A stretch of 64,000 nucleotides of DNA from Myoxocephalus aenaeus (taxonomy: Eukaryota > Chordata > Actinopteri > Perciformes > Cottidae), in NCBI GenBank assembly GCA_038501785.1, contig JBAMJR010000137.1, positions 4,622,501 through 4,686,500 on the forward strand, read 5' to 3'. Of this stretch, positions 52,321-64,000 are shown in pieces (position 1 is the first letter of the stretch; each line of letters opens with the position of its first letter). The position numbers and the translations under genes are program-made. The notes below the pieces were generated by a model that saw only the letters and a program-made list of their open reading frames with translations, made no database searches and was not told the DNA's origin.

Positions 52321-55248
52321 TTGCATTGGCCCCGGTTTTGTCTTAACGCATGCGCAGTTTAGAATTTACCAAAAGTCCCTGTTCCAAATCGTTACGCTTA
52401 CCACAGCACAGTGATGCAGGCAAATATTGACTTGGGCGGCAAATTAACACGAATTTTACAAGCAACATTTGTCTAAAATGTATATACATCTACATGTTAA
52501 ACTGTCAACAAAATCCTGTTGTTTAATGGGTCTGATTTCGACCAAGCATAGGCCATATAGTCATAAAGGACTAGTTAGCCGCTTTGTTATTACTAAAGTC
52601 TACACAGTGAATATGACCTTTCACAGTTTTACGTTTAGTTTCGCGCTTTGGGCTTTATTTATACTTATTTATTACTTTGTATCTCCCATATTAAAACATG
52701 AAATTGTGCTTTTATCTACCACGTATATTTCAAATACATATTCGGTGAGAATAGAGTTGTTGACATTGGGTGGGCGGACTTTTCGAGTTTGCATTGTTTC
52801 GACAAATTTGGGTTCAAATCCTATTCGCTGTGTCTTTTGCGTCAACCAGTATCCATTTCAACGAAAGATCCGTACTTTACTGATTACCATCTTGACATAC
52901 TACAATCTTTTTTTCGACGTGTACTGGGCGTGGATCCGCGTCACCTCATAAAATGTACAGATGAAAGTATGCGTATACTATCCTGTCATCTGTCAGACAG
53001 AAGAAGAAAAAAACAAGCGGAAAAGAGAAAGCTATGCCAGCAACAATCTATTAAAAAAGAGATCCGTGAGAAAAACACTTTCTCGTCCAGTCACTGGGAC
53101 TGCTCACTTTCACACAGACTGCTGACCTCAGGGCTCCAGGTTATTTGGCAGATATCTCCTGTCTGAAAATAGACACAGAGCTGTCATGTCATTGGTGTGT
53201 CAATGGCATCGGAATTTGGCATAGTTATTTTGTATTTTACTATTGCTTACATCATAGAGCACATTTCTATTGATAAGGGCGAATGTGATGCAGGGTTACA
53301 CCCCTTAGAAGAAAACAACATGACTCACATATGGACTAATTTAGTGTCCAACCCTCTAATGGGAACTGACAGAAGGGAAGATGACGGCGAGGAGTGTCAC
53401 GAAAGTATGTGCTGGTGGGGGGAAATGCAGTAAATTGATTGTTTCACTGCTAATTCAGCTCCAATGTAATAACAATAATCTGTCCTTGTACTGCATTTGT
53501 GACCTTCTGTGTGGGAGTTGACTTGTAGTCAATCAGTGGTAATGTCCCTCTGACATGTTTTTTTGTTGTTGTTATGAGCTCTCACCGGTGTTGAGCCCTC
53601 TGCACGGCACAAGCATGTATAGGCCTATGCATGGAGGGAGAGAGTGCAGCTAATGTGGTTACCCACAGCATATTTTGTTACTGGCTCTGGAAATAAACTC
53701 AACAAATGAATAAATAATTATCAGAATTATTCTGTGTAGTGCAGACTGTATTATGTGTAAGTTTAATACCACAGCAGAGGGTGTTGCATCCATGATAAAA
53801 CTGTGTACCGTCTGCACTCTTGCTCTTGTCACTTATTATTCCTACACAAACCAGAAGACTCAAAGTCAGAATCGGGGTTTTGACATTTTCACCCACCAGA
53901 AATTTGCCTTGATATTTTGGTGCAAAAATATGCATATGTCTGGGTTTATTTATTGAAAAGAGCTGTAGAGTGTTTACAAAGAAGATAATGGGATTTGTAA
54001 AACACTGAAAGTCAATAATATGGACATAAACACCCTCAAACACAGTCAGCACTTTAACCATAATTGTTTAATCTGAACTCAAATGTGCTTGAGGAGCCAA
54101 AGCTATTAAAAATGTAATTGTCTAAATACTCTTTCCTGCATCATAGCTTGAATATGACCAGATTCTATTATTTTCCAGAGGCTCCAAAGTGCAACACGTA
54201 TTCCATCTGTAGATATAATCAAACACTTAAGATTTTCCAAATTGAAGTAATAGTTATTCTAGCCATAAAAATGTACTGGATTGAGAATATTCTTTAATAA
54301 AAAAGCTGTGTGTAGTAGACTAGAACCCCCCTATTTTAAGGACTAGATGGTACATCCCAGTCTCTCCCTCTCTAATTCTCCTCCATCCTGCTTTCAGTGT
54401 CCTCCATCTCTCTTCCTCTCATTTTTTGATTCTAAGGACATTCTCACTTCCACTGTTGCAGTTCCTCCTCCATCTGTTATTCTTGTAATCTCTACAGACC
54501 TGCTGGAGAGGTATGTAATGTCCTTATTTCCTCTCATCACAACAATGCAGGATTTAATTGGAGGCATTTTTGTAAAGACGTTTCCAGCCTGCATTCTGTA
54601 AAGTGTGAGCTAATATGATGTGTTCATTCAATTTGAGCAGTGTATATTGTTCTTCATTTTCTTCCCCTCATTTGCATGTCACTGATTTCCTCGCAGTCCT
54701 GATGGTCCTTATTTCCTTCCTCCATCTTGTTCTCCAGTTATAGCACATATAATTTGTGCAGTTTTACAGAGAGAAGTGAGAGCAAGACGGGGGGAAAGAG
54801 TAAATGCACATGTTTATTGCATCTAGATTTGGTTAGTTTTGGGGTCAAAGAAATAGAGACTCAGTCCTAGACACTGAATAATCTCTGCAGCTGCAGTTCC
54901 ATCTTCCGCCATTACAAAACAGATAGATTTTCCAATGAAAAAGCATTACACAGGAAACTGCTCTGACATAATTTTTTCAATAGAAGATTATGTCACAGCT
55001 GCTTGGACTAAAATAAACTATTCCCTGTCCTTTGAGCGTCAGCGTGTTCTCATCAATGTCATATTTTTCCAAGGTCACATATAAGGCCCCACCGCCACAT
55101 GACTGCTTCGCCGCTTACAGTGAATACATAGATGTTAAAAGCCTTCTTCGTATGCCAGTGTGTCAACATTCAGTAGAGCAGATAAAACGCTGTCTGAGCC
55201 TAATTCAGACGGATAATCTGGCTGTGTCTGTTTGCTGTGTTTCTTCAG
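52321..55248. other. Intergenic region with two overlapping open frames of unknown meaning
   Basis: Between the CpG-rich region and the CEND1-like gene I see no known gene. Two overlapping plus-strand frames stand out: 52469-52951 (160 codons, one hydrophobic segment) and 52789-53166 (125 codons, ending in a Lys/Glu/Gln-rich helix). Neither has a domain I recognise. The non-coding exon 1 of the CEND1-like gene may lie here, but I cannot locate it. Confidence 0.4.
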
Positions 55249-55650
55249 TGAAGCACCACACAGCTGACCTAATAAAGACTCCTCCTGACCAGACCACACC
55301 TCTGTCCCTGAGTCGATGGAAGCCAAGGCCAAGTCCGGGGCCCCGATACCCAAGGGGGCAACTAAAGCAGAAAAGAAGGAGCCGGCAGCCCCACGTAAGG
55401 CTGAGCCTGCCCCTGCAGCCCCTGAGCCGGAGCATCCTCCTCCCCAGGATGGGGTAGCTGAAGCTGAAGCAGCAGCGGCAAGTGACGAGGCTGCAGCCTC
55501 CGGCACGGACTCTTTGGAACACCTGAAACCCTTTCTCATTGGTGGTGTCGTTATTGCTGCAGGAGCCATCTTGCTGGGAGTCTTGCTACTGGCTAGGAGA
55601 AATTAAGACCAAATCATTCTCTCAAAATAAAGTATGTATTGGGTTATGAG
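55249..55650 (+). other. CEND1: CEND1-like terminal exon, with UTRs and polyA signal
   Basis: The acceptor after a long pyrimidine tract sets the exon start at 55249. The 5'UTR part is 67 nt and contains no ATG before the chosen start. The polyadenylation signal at 55626-55631 suggests an end near 55650. Confidence 0.5.
55316..55606 (+). CDS. CEND1: CEND1-like small tail-anchored protein (96 aa)
   Basis: CEND1 is a neuronal membrane protein linked to cell-cycle exit and neuronal differentiation. The ORF begins MEAKAKSGAPIPKG, then has a Lys/Ala/Pro/Glu-rich low-complexity region (about residues 10-60). It ends with LKPFLIGGVVIAAGAILL and a short ARRN tail, the layout of a C-terminal membrane anchor. 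The human C-terminus has the same pattern (a Pro-Leu-Leu-Val start, Gly/Ala-rich anchor, terminal basic residues), but the human protein is longer (149 aa). A strong acceptor (TTTCTTCAG) ends at 55248, so the whole CDS sits in one exon, as in mammals. AATAAA lies at 55626-55631. CEND1 and POLR2L are near neighbours on human 11p15.5, which supports the call. Low complexity limits certainty. Confidence 0.65.
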   Translation: MEAKAKSGAPIPKGATKAEKKEPAAPRKAEPAPAAPEPEHPPPQDGVAEAEAAAASDEAAASGTDSLEHLKPFLIGGVVIAAGAILLGVLLLARRN

Positions 55651-58218
55651 TTAGAGTTGTGTTGCCGGGTGGTTTACAGACTAGTATGGTACAGATGGGG
55701 GCTGGGGAGCCACTCTGCATCCTATGTTTTTTTTTAGCCTGCTTTCACTTAGTGAATCCAACCATTCAAGATTCGATAAAGGCTGTATATGGAGCATACC
55801 TACACATAATATCTGCATGAAGTTGCTGAGAACTGTATAAAACCATTTATTTAAAAAAGTCACACTAGAATTTAGCTAAAAGCCTAAACTCTCTAAAGGT
55901 AGCTACTTGAACTGCTTTATCTTGTGTAATCCCGTTTGCACAAATATTAACAAAAGCTTGCAATATATGTACATTCTTCCTCTGGAAATCAGCCTGGTTC
56001 ACTTTGCTAAAGGATAATTATTCATGAAGTTGAAACTTGTGTTAATACTGGCCATCAGAGTGGTTCTAGGTTTATTTCACTTTTAAATACGATAATTCAA
56101 AGAGTAGGTCTGAAAACAGAAGGGAATAGGCTTTGTGACAATTTGCACACATAAATAAATAAATATATATATAAATAAAAATCAAATTGAGAACAGCACA
56201 GTGCAATTAAAATCTTCAAAAAAGTTGAAAAACATGTAGGGGTTTACGAATCGGATGTAGCAGATCATAAGAGATAAAATATGTAGTATGTGTCAGAGAA
56301 TTATATAGTGAAGTTACCTCTTGATGTAGAATAAGAAATACTTTTATTTTCCTGTCAAATGATGTCACAAATCAATAACCTCTCATGTCTCACACAACAT
56401 CCACAGTCGTGCTGGCTCAATCTGTAGATAGCTGTAGCAGGCTGAACAGCCATTAGTGTTGCATTATTAGGTTTAAAGCCTGCTACTAAAACATTAGAGT
56501 TGTTTACCCTCATTCATAACCACATACAACTGTAATGTAAAGAGAGCTGTCTAGATTGTGAATACAATGGAAGGGGGATGGATGTATAGATGAACTGTTG
56601 TAAAGTTAAAAATCAAGTCACACTTCTGTTGCAGGAAGCTCTCACCTGTACAGCTGTCACAATCGTGTCCACTCATAGTAAAGCTCATGGGACAACACTG
56701 GCTGGCCAAAAATATTGTGAGACCATATCTCATTCACCACAGTCAATACCCCAAACACATCAAAAAGATGGTATGCCAACACCAAAACAAACTTCACATT
56801 ACATTGTACAAGACAGTGTACCAAAAAAAAGAAGAGAAATCCTATTTTCATAATTTCAACAGCGTATAAATGCAATAATTCAGATAGAACTCCTCATTTA
56901 GCACATGTGCTGTAGCAAGTTAAATTACATAAACGATAATATAACAATATTGTTGGTGATGATGATGTATGAACTTAGTTTTGGCAATGATGATGATGGC
57001 AATGATTATGTTTTTCATGGTGACTGTGATGATGATAACAATGGTTATGATATATTTTTGATATATTTCTAACATATGTTCCTTATGCACACTCCCCTCT
57101 GCCCCCAAACTCCTAAATGTAAAGGTCGTTATCTAATCTTTATTAAAGACAGTGAACCAGCCCATGTGAATATTTCTTCATTTGCAATTATTTAGAATTA
57201 AGGCTCATATACTTGCAGACAGGGCTTCATCTTGATGAGTTTCATGTTTCAAATGTCATGAAGTGGTACTGTGGCCCTTAGGAAATTCTACAAGCAAAAA
57301 AAATAGAGTTCCATGAACAAAAAAAGCTCAAAACTCAAGGCTGCTTTAAAAAAAAAGTACAGAATTTGACAACAGCAGCTAACCTGAAAAATAGGCACTG
57401 TCAAATTAAATATTTCATGAACACTGAAACAGTTTGGCTACTTATATTCCCAGTATAAACGACCGTATTTAGTTTTCTTTGACAATAACGTTCAAGGTTT
57501 TGCATCAGCAGTCACTACACATCTTTAATCACTCTTTAATTTGAGGGATACCTGGTAAAATATGTGTGTTGTAATGTTGTAGTTATTGTTTTACTCTCAA
57601 TTATCAATCTCTAGACTGGCTAACATAAGCCATTATGCGCTCTGCACACCCACAGGTATGAGCTATGCTGGGAGTAGGGTCACCAAAAGATAGAGTCAGA
57701 GACTTGGCATAAGAGGTACAATAAAACTCACCAGAATCCAGGGGTCAATGATGATTTAAGAAAAGGATGATAATGAAAAGATGTAATGAAGTATGCACGG
57801 TCTGTATGTTCAGCCAAAATGATTAAAAGCCTCACTGTACAGAATGGCTTGTTTTGGGGCGTGTCATTCTACACATTTACAGTGACAGCTTTTGAAATTT
57901 ACACTTCCCATTTTATTAGGTATCCCTAAGGTAGATACAAGTAATCCAGTATAATACAACAATCTTGCAACATAATCCTGCCCTAATGGAGGCATTACAT
58001 GTTTTTTAATGTAATTAATGTTTTTGCTCAAACTGTTTGAGGGTTGTTGAATCAACTTTTAATCAAATTTAGAGGAGTGTGTGGTGCTGTGGAAATGTTT
58101 AACGTTGTACTGGGAAATGTAAAAAAAAGAAAAGTGGGCTCCGTATTTATATCATTGAGTTTGTATGGTTTGTATCCAATAAACTATTAACCTAAAAGTT
58201 GATTATCAGTAGCCATAA
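55651..58218. other. Intergenic, no gene seen
   Basis: AT-rich sequence with short open frames only. A GATGAT-rich patch lies near 56955-57050 and a few A- or T-runs are present. I see no recognisable mobile element. Confidence 0.6.
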
Positions 58219-59017
58219 CCTCCTGAGACCTGGCAATGCATTTTTGTACACTGTAGTGCACATTATGTTTTTGCTAATTCCTCTCATACTACACATGCCA
58301 CTCTATTGAGTCCTGATGTTCCTTAAAGAGGACAACCTTAGCTTTAAAATGACATCACATGTGGGGGGTGTGGCATTGCCAACTTTCCTTGGCAGGTCTT
58401 TTCAAAATGGCAGCCTCCACAACAAGCACATTTTATGGAAAAAAGAAAGGTAAGCATTATATTCATATTTAAAATGTTTTTTTATGTTATATTTTGATTG
58501 TTTTTAGTAAGTAAACATCTAAGGAGTAAGGGAGTGGGTTTTCAGAGCTGAGCTTATTTATTGTCATAGGAAAAACAACTAATTTATGAATGTACACTGT
58601 AGTGCACGTCAGGACTTTGTACTTGTGTTTATTTCAATTTTTTTAGTAGAGAGCTCCATGACAGAGGCAGAGAGCATCCTTAACCGGATTATTGAGGGAG
58701 ATTCAGACCTTTTTTATAACATGTTAATTGTACTAAAGTATAGTGTGTGCTTTGTATGTCTCTTAGGTTCATGCTGTGTTGGAAGAATACAGAATTGCAC
58801 ATGATGGAACCCAAATAAGCCAGAGACTGCAGCCACAGCAGTACTTCCAGCAGTACGCTGACGATGATCTATCCTTAACGAAGTCCTGTTGTACACTACA
58901 GTGCACATGTTATAAAAGCGTAATAAAGTAATGCTTACAAAATGTGTTTTTTACCACCCCAACACTTAATTTATATATAAAAATATATATATATTTTTTT
59001 TCCTGGGTCTCAGTAAG
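58219..59017 (+). mobile_element. piggyBac-like non-autonomous remnant (about 800 bp)
   Basis: The ends form imperfect inverted repeats: CCTCCTGAGACCTGG on the left against CTTACTGAGACCCAGG read inward from the right. The right end abuts TTAA (59018-59021); the left flank is ATAA (58215-58218), one change from TTAA. TTAA targeting fits piggyBac. Inside, ATGGCAGCCTCCACAACAAG near 58409 leads to a GTAAGC donor. A later frame, MTEAESILNRIIEGDSDL, resembles N-terminal acidic regions of piggyBac transposases. A 15-bp motif, TACACTGTAGTGCAC, occurs at 58247 and 58593, with an inverted copy at 58892-58906. No catalytic core remains. Confidence 0.5.
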
Positions 59018-59021
59018 TTAA

Positions 59022-59152
59022 GCTTTTATTTTGAAGGACCGGCCCGGAAATGTTACTTCTGTTGCGTCTTGAGAGAACGAGGGAAGCTACAGTCACGTTC
59101 ACTACTCAGACAAACATCGCATTTAGGCTTTAGTTAAACTTGATTGCTGACG
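59022..59152 (+). promoter_or_regulatory. POLR2L: POLR2L promoter and non-coding first exon
   Basis: The segment contains an ETS-type CCGGAA at 59044-59049 and ends with a strong donor, GACG before GTGAGT, at 59152/59153. Exon 1 is therefore non-coding and the start codon lies in exon 2. ETS sites are common in promoters of housekeeping genes. It starts immediately beside the piggyBac-like remnant. Confidence 0.6.
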
Positions 59153-59634
59153 GTGAGTAAATACGATTTGACATGCATATGTATTTAGTTTTGGCGTGTA
59201 AATGACCAACAGTATGTGAATTCGTGGCAACGTGTTATTGTCGGCTAACGTTAGCTAACAGTAGCTGTTGTGCTAATCGCGTGGCTACAACTTCACACCA
59301 CATGATGACATTAAACCTTCATTCGCCAACTGACTCCGGGAAATACATCTTTAAGATAAACACTTCTCCGTAGATCTTTGCGTTAATCTTACAACGAAAA
59401 CATGTCTATTGCAGCTAAAATGTGGAGCTGTAAATGTAGCGTCAATAAAACATTGAAGTTGTCGCGCTAATAACGTTATAACCCTCGGGAGGAGGAAGCC
59501 TTAACGCTACTTGTATGAAAAGACGTGGTTACAGGAATAGTTCCTGGCAAATTGGCGCCAAGTAGCTCACTGTAAACGTGTTATCTTGCTATTAAACATG
59601 TTTCACTCGGATATGGTTGTTAACAGGGTGGTGA

Positions 59635-60600
<966 letters not shown>

Positions 60601-60637
60601 TTGTTACTGGCTACTTGGACTAAGGACATGGACTTTA

Positions 60638-60679
60638 GGGACTGTGGCATGGACCGATTGAATGTCCATGCCACAGCCC
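60638..60679 (+). promoter_or_regulatory. Strong stem-loop in POLR2L 3'UTR
   Basis: GGGACTGTGGCATGGAC (60638-60654) pairs with GTCCATGCCACAGCCC (60664-60679), giving 16 base pairs with one bulged A around a 9-nt loop. It starts 38 nt after the stop codon. Its role is unknown; it may stabilise or regulate the mRNA. Confidence 0.6.
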
Positions 60680-60772
60680 TGTTAAAATATGTATGTGACA
60701 ACAAATGGCAACTTAAATGGCGGCTTTTGGAACATTAATTTGTGCACCTATTTGATATATTTTTTTTTTCTA

Positions 60773-60778
60773 AATAAA
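60773..60778 (+). terminator. POLR2L: POLR2L polyadenylation signal
   Basis: AATAAA follows a T-run, 173 nt after the stop codon. The Tc1-like element starts 72 nt further on, so the mRNA end is probably just outside it. Confidence 0.75.
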
Positions 60779-61104
60779 AAAGGTGATAAATGACATTGTT
60801 ACCAGTATTACTGATTTATCCAGTTACCACAATCTTCCTACCAGAACTACAGTCAGGTCCATAAATATTTGGACATTGACACAGTTTTCATATTTTTGTC
60901 TCTGTACACAACAACAATGGAGTTGAAATGAAAAAACCAAGATGTGCTTTAAGTGCAGACTTTCAGCTTTAATTTGAGGGTATTTACATCCAAATCAGGT
61001 GAACGGTGTAGGAACTACAACAAATGTATAAGTGGCCACCCCGTTTTTAAAGGGACCAAAAGTAATTGGACAAATTAATATAATCATAAATCTAATTGTC
61101 ACTT

Positions 61105-61371
61105 TTAATACTTTGTTGAAAATCCTTTGCAGTCAATGACAGCCTGAAGTCTGGATTCCATAGACATCACCAGACGCTGGGTTTCGTCCCTGGTGATGCT
61201 CTGCCAGGCCTCTACTGCAACCGTCTTCAGTTCCTGCTGCTTCTTGGGGCATTTTCCCTTCAGTTTTGTCTTCAGCAAGTGAAATGCATGCTCAATTGGA
61301 TTCAGGTCAGGTGATTGACTTGGCCATTGCAGAACATTCCACTTCTTTGCCTTAAAAAAAAAACTCCTTGG
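61105..61371 (-). pseudogene. Tc1 transposase fragment, C-terminal part (catalytic Glu)
   Basis: Read on the minus strand, the arm gives FFKAKKWNVLQWPSQS, then PDLNPIEHAFHLLKTKL with the catalytic Glu, and ends DCKGFSTKY at a stop near 61105. This is the normal C-terminus of Tc1-type transposases. If the middle part were in the same orientation, the second Asp and the Glu would be 34 residues apart, the expected DD34E spacing. Confidence 0.9.
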
Positions 61372-62000
61372 TGAGCTCAGCAACACCAAAGAAGACAACT
61401 GTGGTGGATGACAGAAGAATCATTTCCCTGGTGAAGAAAAACCGCTTCACAACAGTTGTCCAGATCAAGAACACTCTCCAGGAGGTAGGTGTATCTGTGT
61501 CAAAGTCCACAATCAAGAGAAGACTTCACCAGAGTAAATACAGAGGGTTCACCACAAGATGTAAACCATTGGTGAGCCTCAAAAACAGGAAGACCAGATT
61601 AGAGTTTGACAAAAAACATCTAAAAGAGCCTATACAGTTCTGGAAGAACATCCTATGGACAGATGAGACAAAGATAAACTTGTACCAGAATGATGGGAAG
61701 AGAAGTGTATGGAGAAGGAAAGGAACTGCTCATGATCCAAAGCATACCACCTCATCAGTGAAGCATGGTGGAGGTAGTGTTATGGCGTGGGCATGTATGG
61801 CTGCCAATAGAACTGGTTCCCTTGTATTTATTGATGAAGTGACTGCTGACAAAAGCAGCAGGATGAATTTGGAAGTGTTTCGGGCAATATTATCTGCTCA
61901 TATTCAGCCAACTGCTTCAGAACTCATTGGACGGCACTTCACAATGCAGATGGACAATGACCCGAAGCATACTGCGAAAGCAACCAAGGAGTTTTTTTAA
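61368..62000 (+). pseudogene. Tc1 transposase fragment, middle part (two catalytic Asp)
   Basis: A 210-codon open frame without internal stops. It includes KSTIKRRLHQSKYRGFTTRC, then ILWTDETKINLYQ with the first catalytic Asp, then VKHGGGSVMAWACM, and QMDNDPKHTAKATKEFF with the second. It stops just after this at a TAA created at the inversion arm. The paired-like N-terminal domain is absent and the third catalytic residue (Glu) is on the other strand. The first ATG of the frame falls within the arm and is unlikely to be a natural start. Confidence 0.9.
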
Positions 62001-62091
62001 GGCAAAGAAGTGAAACTCCATTGTTGTGGTGTACAGATCCCAAAATAATGAAAACTGTGTCAATGTCCAAATATTTATGGACCTGACTGTA

Positions 62092-64000
62092 TATGGTTAA
62101 AATGAGCTCTCACACATGGGCTGTGTCACTGCCAGTCATTTCTGTCCCTATTTTAAAAATAAATAATACCCAGAACAGACCTTCGGAAAATTGGGTGTTT
62201 TGCAGATGAATCGCCGTCTTCGATTCTGCAGTACAGGTGTCAGAATGATACAGCAATCACAATTCAAGTATTCAGTTACAATTGTGTGCCGACTAAAAGT
62301 TTAAATAGTTTTTACTGTTTTACCGGTAAAAGAAAATACATGTCAGGAAATAAAACAGATTATATTTTCAGGGAATGTGTTTTTAATCTATAGATTTAAT
62401 ACAAAAGAAAATGATAACAGTACACTGTAATTCATAAGTTATTAAGAGGCGTTCCTGCACATGCAAGCATTGGAATCTGATGTCTCAGCAGCAAATCTAC
62501 AACCACTTTTTTTTTTTTTTAAAACAGGTAAAAAGTCCCAGTATGTACAGACAACAGGTGGAAAAAAAAAAGTAGACTTTGAGATACATCTTCAGTCTCA
62601 CCTTAGATTCCTCAAGATTTTTATGCAACAGCAGAAACAAAATCTCAGCTTCCCACTTAAACACCATCAGCCTGGGGGGAAAAACAAGGCATCATTTTCA
62701 GTCACATTTACTTGAATCTAATATGGACTGTAAGAGCCCCAGAATGTAGAATGTGTGTTACTAATTTGTACTAGCATCTTATGCCAATTCTTGGTTATTG
62801 AAAACTAAAGAACGTCACAAACCATGGTATTGATTGAAAATAGTTCTTACATATACCACTTTGTAAGTTCTACATATGCTTAACCTCACTATTTATTGCA
62901 TACATCATCGAGTTATAGCCATGCTCGGTCTATTCATTGACTAAAATGTGATTATGATAAAGTATTAACAGTCTGGTGACGTAATAGGTTGCACACTTTT
63001 AACAGTTCATTGCACAGTAAAAAATGTGCACTAAAAATAACTACTGACCGTCACTTCATTAACTGTAATATGAAAAAGTTTTCAGGGGCATTGAAATAGC
63101 ACTAGGAAGCAAAAGTGTGTAGTTATGTTAATGGTCTATCCAATACAGCCTAAAACCTAGAAAAAAATTAACCTAGAAATCTTTACGCTTAAGCTATATA
63201 AATAAATACGGCGGATTACAGGCTGTTTTATAGAAATTAATCACATGCCTAAAACAACTCTTGGACTGAAACGTTTCTTTTGGCCAGATATGAGACGACC
63301 GGCATCCATAAAGAAGTTGAGCAGAGAAAAAGAATATGCATGTGATTTTATATATTCTATGTTCACAAAATTGTCGAATACATTTAAAAGTGGTTTAAAT
63401 TATATTGTGATTGAATAAAATAGTAATATTCTAATGATTTCAAAACTACCGGAAAAAAAATTCATGAAGCACTTTTTTTTTTTTTACAAATATATACATT
63501 TTTCAATCAGTTAGTCTCATTAAGATCAATACTGTTTTGCAAGAGAGACCTGAGTACAGCAGAAGAAACAGAACAGAGCTAAGACACAACAAAACACAGG
63601 CCCATACAAAAAGCATCAGAAACAAATCACAAACATCTGTTAAAACGTCCCCAAATAGCTTTGTTTTATAGATAGTTCAGTTCATGTTTAAAAAGTCTTC
63701 TGAAGTTCAGTCCATTTATGGAGGGAAAGTACTCGAGGCAGTCTGTTCCAGTTCAGTATTTAGTATCAAGAGTTAGTCAGACCTGGGATCTGGTTTAATG
63801 AAGTAATTTCACATTTTGAAATTGCAGCACAAGTAGGAGACATTTATAAACCAAAATGATGGGTGTATGTGACAGTGTTAGCCATAAGCCCATGATTGAA
63901 GAAAAGAAGGTTGAGCATGGTGACCTTTGCAAAAAATACAAAATCTGTAGGTAGGGGAGCTACTCAATAACGGTTATTACTATATAGTACGATAATTCTA
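62092..64000. other. Right-edge region, no gene seen
   Basis: AT-rich sequence with no open frame that I recognise. By human synteny a tetraspanin gene (CD151) may lie next, converging on POLR2L. Part of this region could then be a minus-strand 3'UTR, but nothing in the sequence proves it. Confidence 0.4.

Larger units (their letters stand above)
60850..62089. mobile_element. Tc1-like DNA transposon with internal inversion (1240 bp)
   Basis: The element is flanked by TA target duplications (60848-60849 and 62090-62091). The terminal 26 bp match perfectly as inverted repeats (CAGTCAGGTCCATAAATATT and onward), and imperfect similarity extends to about 77 bp. A transposase middle part is encoded on the plus strand and its C-terminal part on the minus strand. 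Two inverted 29-32 bp arms (61340-61371 and 61984-62012) flank the flipped segment and differ only in homopolymer length. The N-terminal DNA-binding half of the transposase is missing, so the copy cannot encode a working enzyme. Confidence 0.92.

Noticed and set aside
55135..55569. Minus-strand open frame of 144 codons
   Set aside because: Antisense to the low-complexity CEND1-like coding region; Ala/Ser/Gly-rich shadow.
57864..58055. Possible small minus-strand gene
   Set aside because: Only 63 codons, AT-rich, with no motif and no splice or promoter support.

Overview
This window looks like nuclear DNA from a ray-finned fish, most likely a percomorph. It is AT-rich, has long introns, carries many microsatellites, and holds several fish-type DNA transposons (hAT-like, Tc1-like, piggyBac-like) and a common percomorph interspersed repeat. 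Coding sequence is a small fraction. I found no bacterial genes, CRISPR arrays, rRNA or tRNA genes.

Layout. About 0.5-19.3 kb: EXT2 (exostosin-2) on the minus strand. Thirteen coding exons are visible (674 codons) and the last coding exon lies beyond the left edge. About 19.9-51.5 kb: DAGLA (sn1-specific diacylglycerol lipase alpha) on the minus strand. Nineteen coding exons splice to an in-frame 1085-aa product, followed by a long 3'UTR. An 11.9-kb first intron leads to a probable non-coding exon 1 inside a CpG-rich promoter near 51.2-52.3 kb. An extra 195-codon open exon at 27.1-27.7 kb could give DAGLA a different C-terminus. About 55.2-55.65 kb: a small plus-strand gene for a 96-aa tail-anchored protein, best matched to CEND1. 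About 59.04-60.8 kb: POLR2L (RPB10/RPABC5) on the plus strand, complete in three exons. From 60.85 kb a rearranged Tc1-like element follows, and the last 1.9 kb has nothing I can name.

The genes do not form a pathway. EXT2 builds heparan sulfate in the Golgi, DAGLA makes the endocannabinoid 2-AG at neuronal membranes, CEND1 is a neuronal membrane protein, and POLR2L is a subunit shared by the nuclear RNA polymerases. They are linked by synteny: all four human orthologues lie on chromosome 11 (11p11.2, 11q12.2, 11p15.5), but not side by side.

The most interesting signals are three. First, a Tc1-like element whose transposase catalytic triad is split across opposite strands by an internal inversion. 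Second, the candidate alternative terminal exon of DAGLA. Third, several unexplained exon-like or protein-like stretches. I did not find a convincing new multi-gene system.
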